Origin: an uncultured delta proteobacterium
GTDB taxonomy: Bacteria; Myxococcota_A; Bradymonadia; REDH01
Assembly: GCA_903873545.1 (NCBI GenBank)
Contig: CAIQPA010000334.1
Location: 1 to 6,417, forward strand
Direction of reading: 5' to 3'
Length of the DNA stretch: 6,417 bases
Below are positions 5,826 to 6,417 of the stretch, in pieces (within the stretch, counting starts at the first letter, position 1; each line of letters begins with the position of its first letter). Both the position numbers and the translations under genes were made by a program. Below the pieces are notes generated by a model that ran no database searches, was not told the origin of the DNA, and worked only from the letters and a program-made list of their open reading frames with translations.

Positions 5826-6417
5826 ATGCGCCAGTTTCCCCTCCTCCTCCTGCTCGCAGCCTGCAGCGCCGACACCGCCAAGACGGTCGAGGCGACAGAC
5901 AGTTCGGACGAAGGGAGCGCCGACGGATCGGGCGCCGCAGACACCGGCGCAGACGCTACGGCGGACGCTTCGTCGGACGCAGACGATGCCACAGAGGGAA
6001 GCGGAAGCGGCGAGCCGGTCCTCACCGAAGAGGAGCGGCTCCGGGCGCTGCTCGACCCTGCGCCATGTCTGGTCGCGGAGCCGCTGAGCTGGAGCCCGCT
6101 CCCCTCCATGGAGGCCTTCGCTGGCGAGCGGCGCTACAGCCCGCTCTCGGCTGTCAGCATCGCCTCCGCCGTGCCCTTCCTCTTCGCGACTCCCGAGCAC
6201 ACGGCGCTGCTGGCCGACCGGCGCGCACGCAGAGCCACAGCGCTCGAGAGCTGTGGCATCGACATCGACTGTCTGCGTACGGGGCTCTCCTGGTCGGTCG
6301 AAGAGAGCGACCGGCTTGCCGCGATCGTGGCACCCGCGCAGGCCGCCGTTGCATCGCTCCGCAACGAGGCGCTGGCGACGGGCTACCCCTTCGGCCTCGC
6401 AGTTCCGCCGGAGGAGA
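5826..6417 (+). CDS. Lipoprotein with acidic low-complexity spacer, C-terminus outside the window
   Basis: 197 codons are visible and the frame is open to the right edge. The signal is very short: MRQFPLLLLLAAC with a perfect LAAC lipobox, lipidated Cys13 and Ser at +2. Residues 14-62 are almost entirely Asp, Ser, Ala, Gly, Thr and Glu, a flexible spacer of the kind that lifts a lipoprotein domain off the membrane. From about residue 66 a helical region starts (VLTEEERLRALLDPAPCL). Later come YSPLSAVSIASAVPFLF, an Arg-rich helix and a C143-X5-C149 pair in SCGIDIDCLRTGLSW, then SVEESDRLAAIV. The pattern of an Arg-rich helix, a Cys pair and a WS-x-E-E-type helix recalls, from memory only, the helical region preceding some YdcF/DUF218 domains. 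That is a weak guess and no function is assigned. The gene is co-directional with the VWA/OmpA lipoprotein gene, 103 bp away, and may be in the same transcription unit. No catalytic motif is visible in the part seen. Confidence 0.82.
   Translation, partial: MRQFPLLLLLAACSADTAKTVEATDSSDEGSADGSGAADTGADATADASSDADDATEGSGSGEPVLTEEERLRALLDPAPCLVAEPLSWSPLPSMEAFAGERRYSPLSAVSIASAVPFLFATPEHTALLADRRARRATALESCGIDIDCLRTGLSWSVEESDRLAAIVAPAQAAVASLRNEALATGYPFGLAVPPEE

Noticed and set aside
4595..6109. 504-codon open frame on the minus strand
   Set aside because: It is antisense to the propeller/OmpA part and to the second lipoprotein start. The translated sequence shows no recognisable domain.

Overview
The window is GC-rich DNA (roughly two thirds G+C by eye) with four protein-coding genes. 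Two read leftwards (a permease cut by the left edge and a serine hydrolase) and two read rightwards (a very large multidomain lipoprotein and a second lipoprotein cut by the right edge). No RNA gene, insertion sequence, CRISPR array or phage gene was seen. The high GC, two GTG starts, exported lipoproteins with an Asp/Ser/Ala/Gly/Thr-rich spacer, and a VWFA/OmpA envelope protein suggest a Gram-negative bacterium with an elaborate envelope, perhaps of the Myxococcota/Bradymonadota type. That placement is inference from style, not from a marker gene.

Left part (minus strand, 1-1898): a secreted serine hydrolase with the penicillin-binding/class A beta-lactamase fold (645-1898) is followed, 111 bp downstream on the same strand, by the N-terminal third or so of an APC-superfamily amino-acid permease (1-533). 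They may be co-transcribed. A 164-bp divergent intergenic region (1899-2062) separates the hydrolase from the rightward genes and should hold promoters for both directions, although no strong consensus promoter is visible.

Right part (plus strand, 2063-6417): the central gene (2063-5722) encodes a 1219-residue lipoprotein. In order it has a lipid-anchor signal, six or seven degenerate repeats of about 40 residues (TPR-like helical hairpins), a VWFA-related pre-domain, a VWA domain with a MIDAS motif interrupted by a six-cysteine insertion, a beta-propeller-like region with two clear Asp-boxes, and a C-terminal OmpA-like peptidoglycan-binding domain that keeps the Asp/Arg ligand pair. The protein is therefore predicted to be held both to a membrane by lipid and to the cell wall by OmpA. 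After 103 bp comes a second lipoprotein (5826 to the right edge) with a perfect LAAC lipobox and a low-complexity acidic spacer.

Three of the four genes make exported envelope proteins, and two of those (the hydrolase by fold, the large lipoprotein by its OmpA domain) plausibly touch peptidoglycan. A shared cell-envelope role is reasonable but unproven. The large VWA/propeller/OmpA lipoprotein is the most unusual object in the window.
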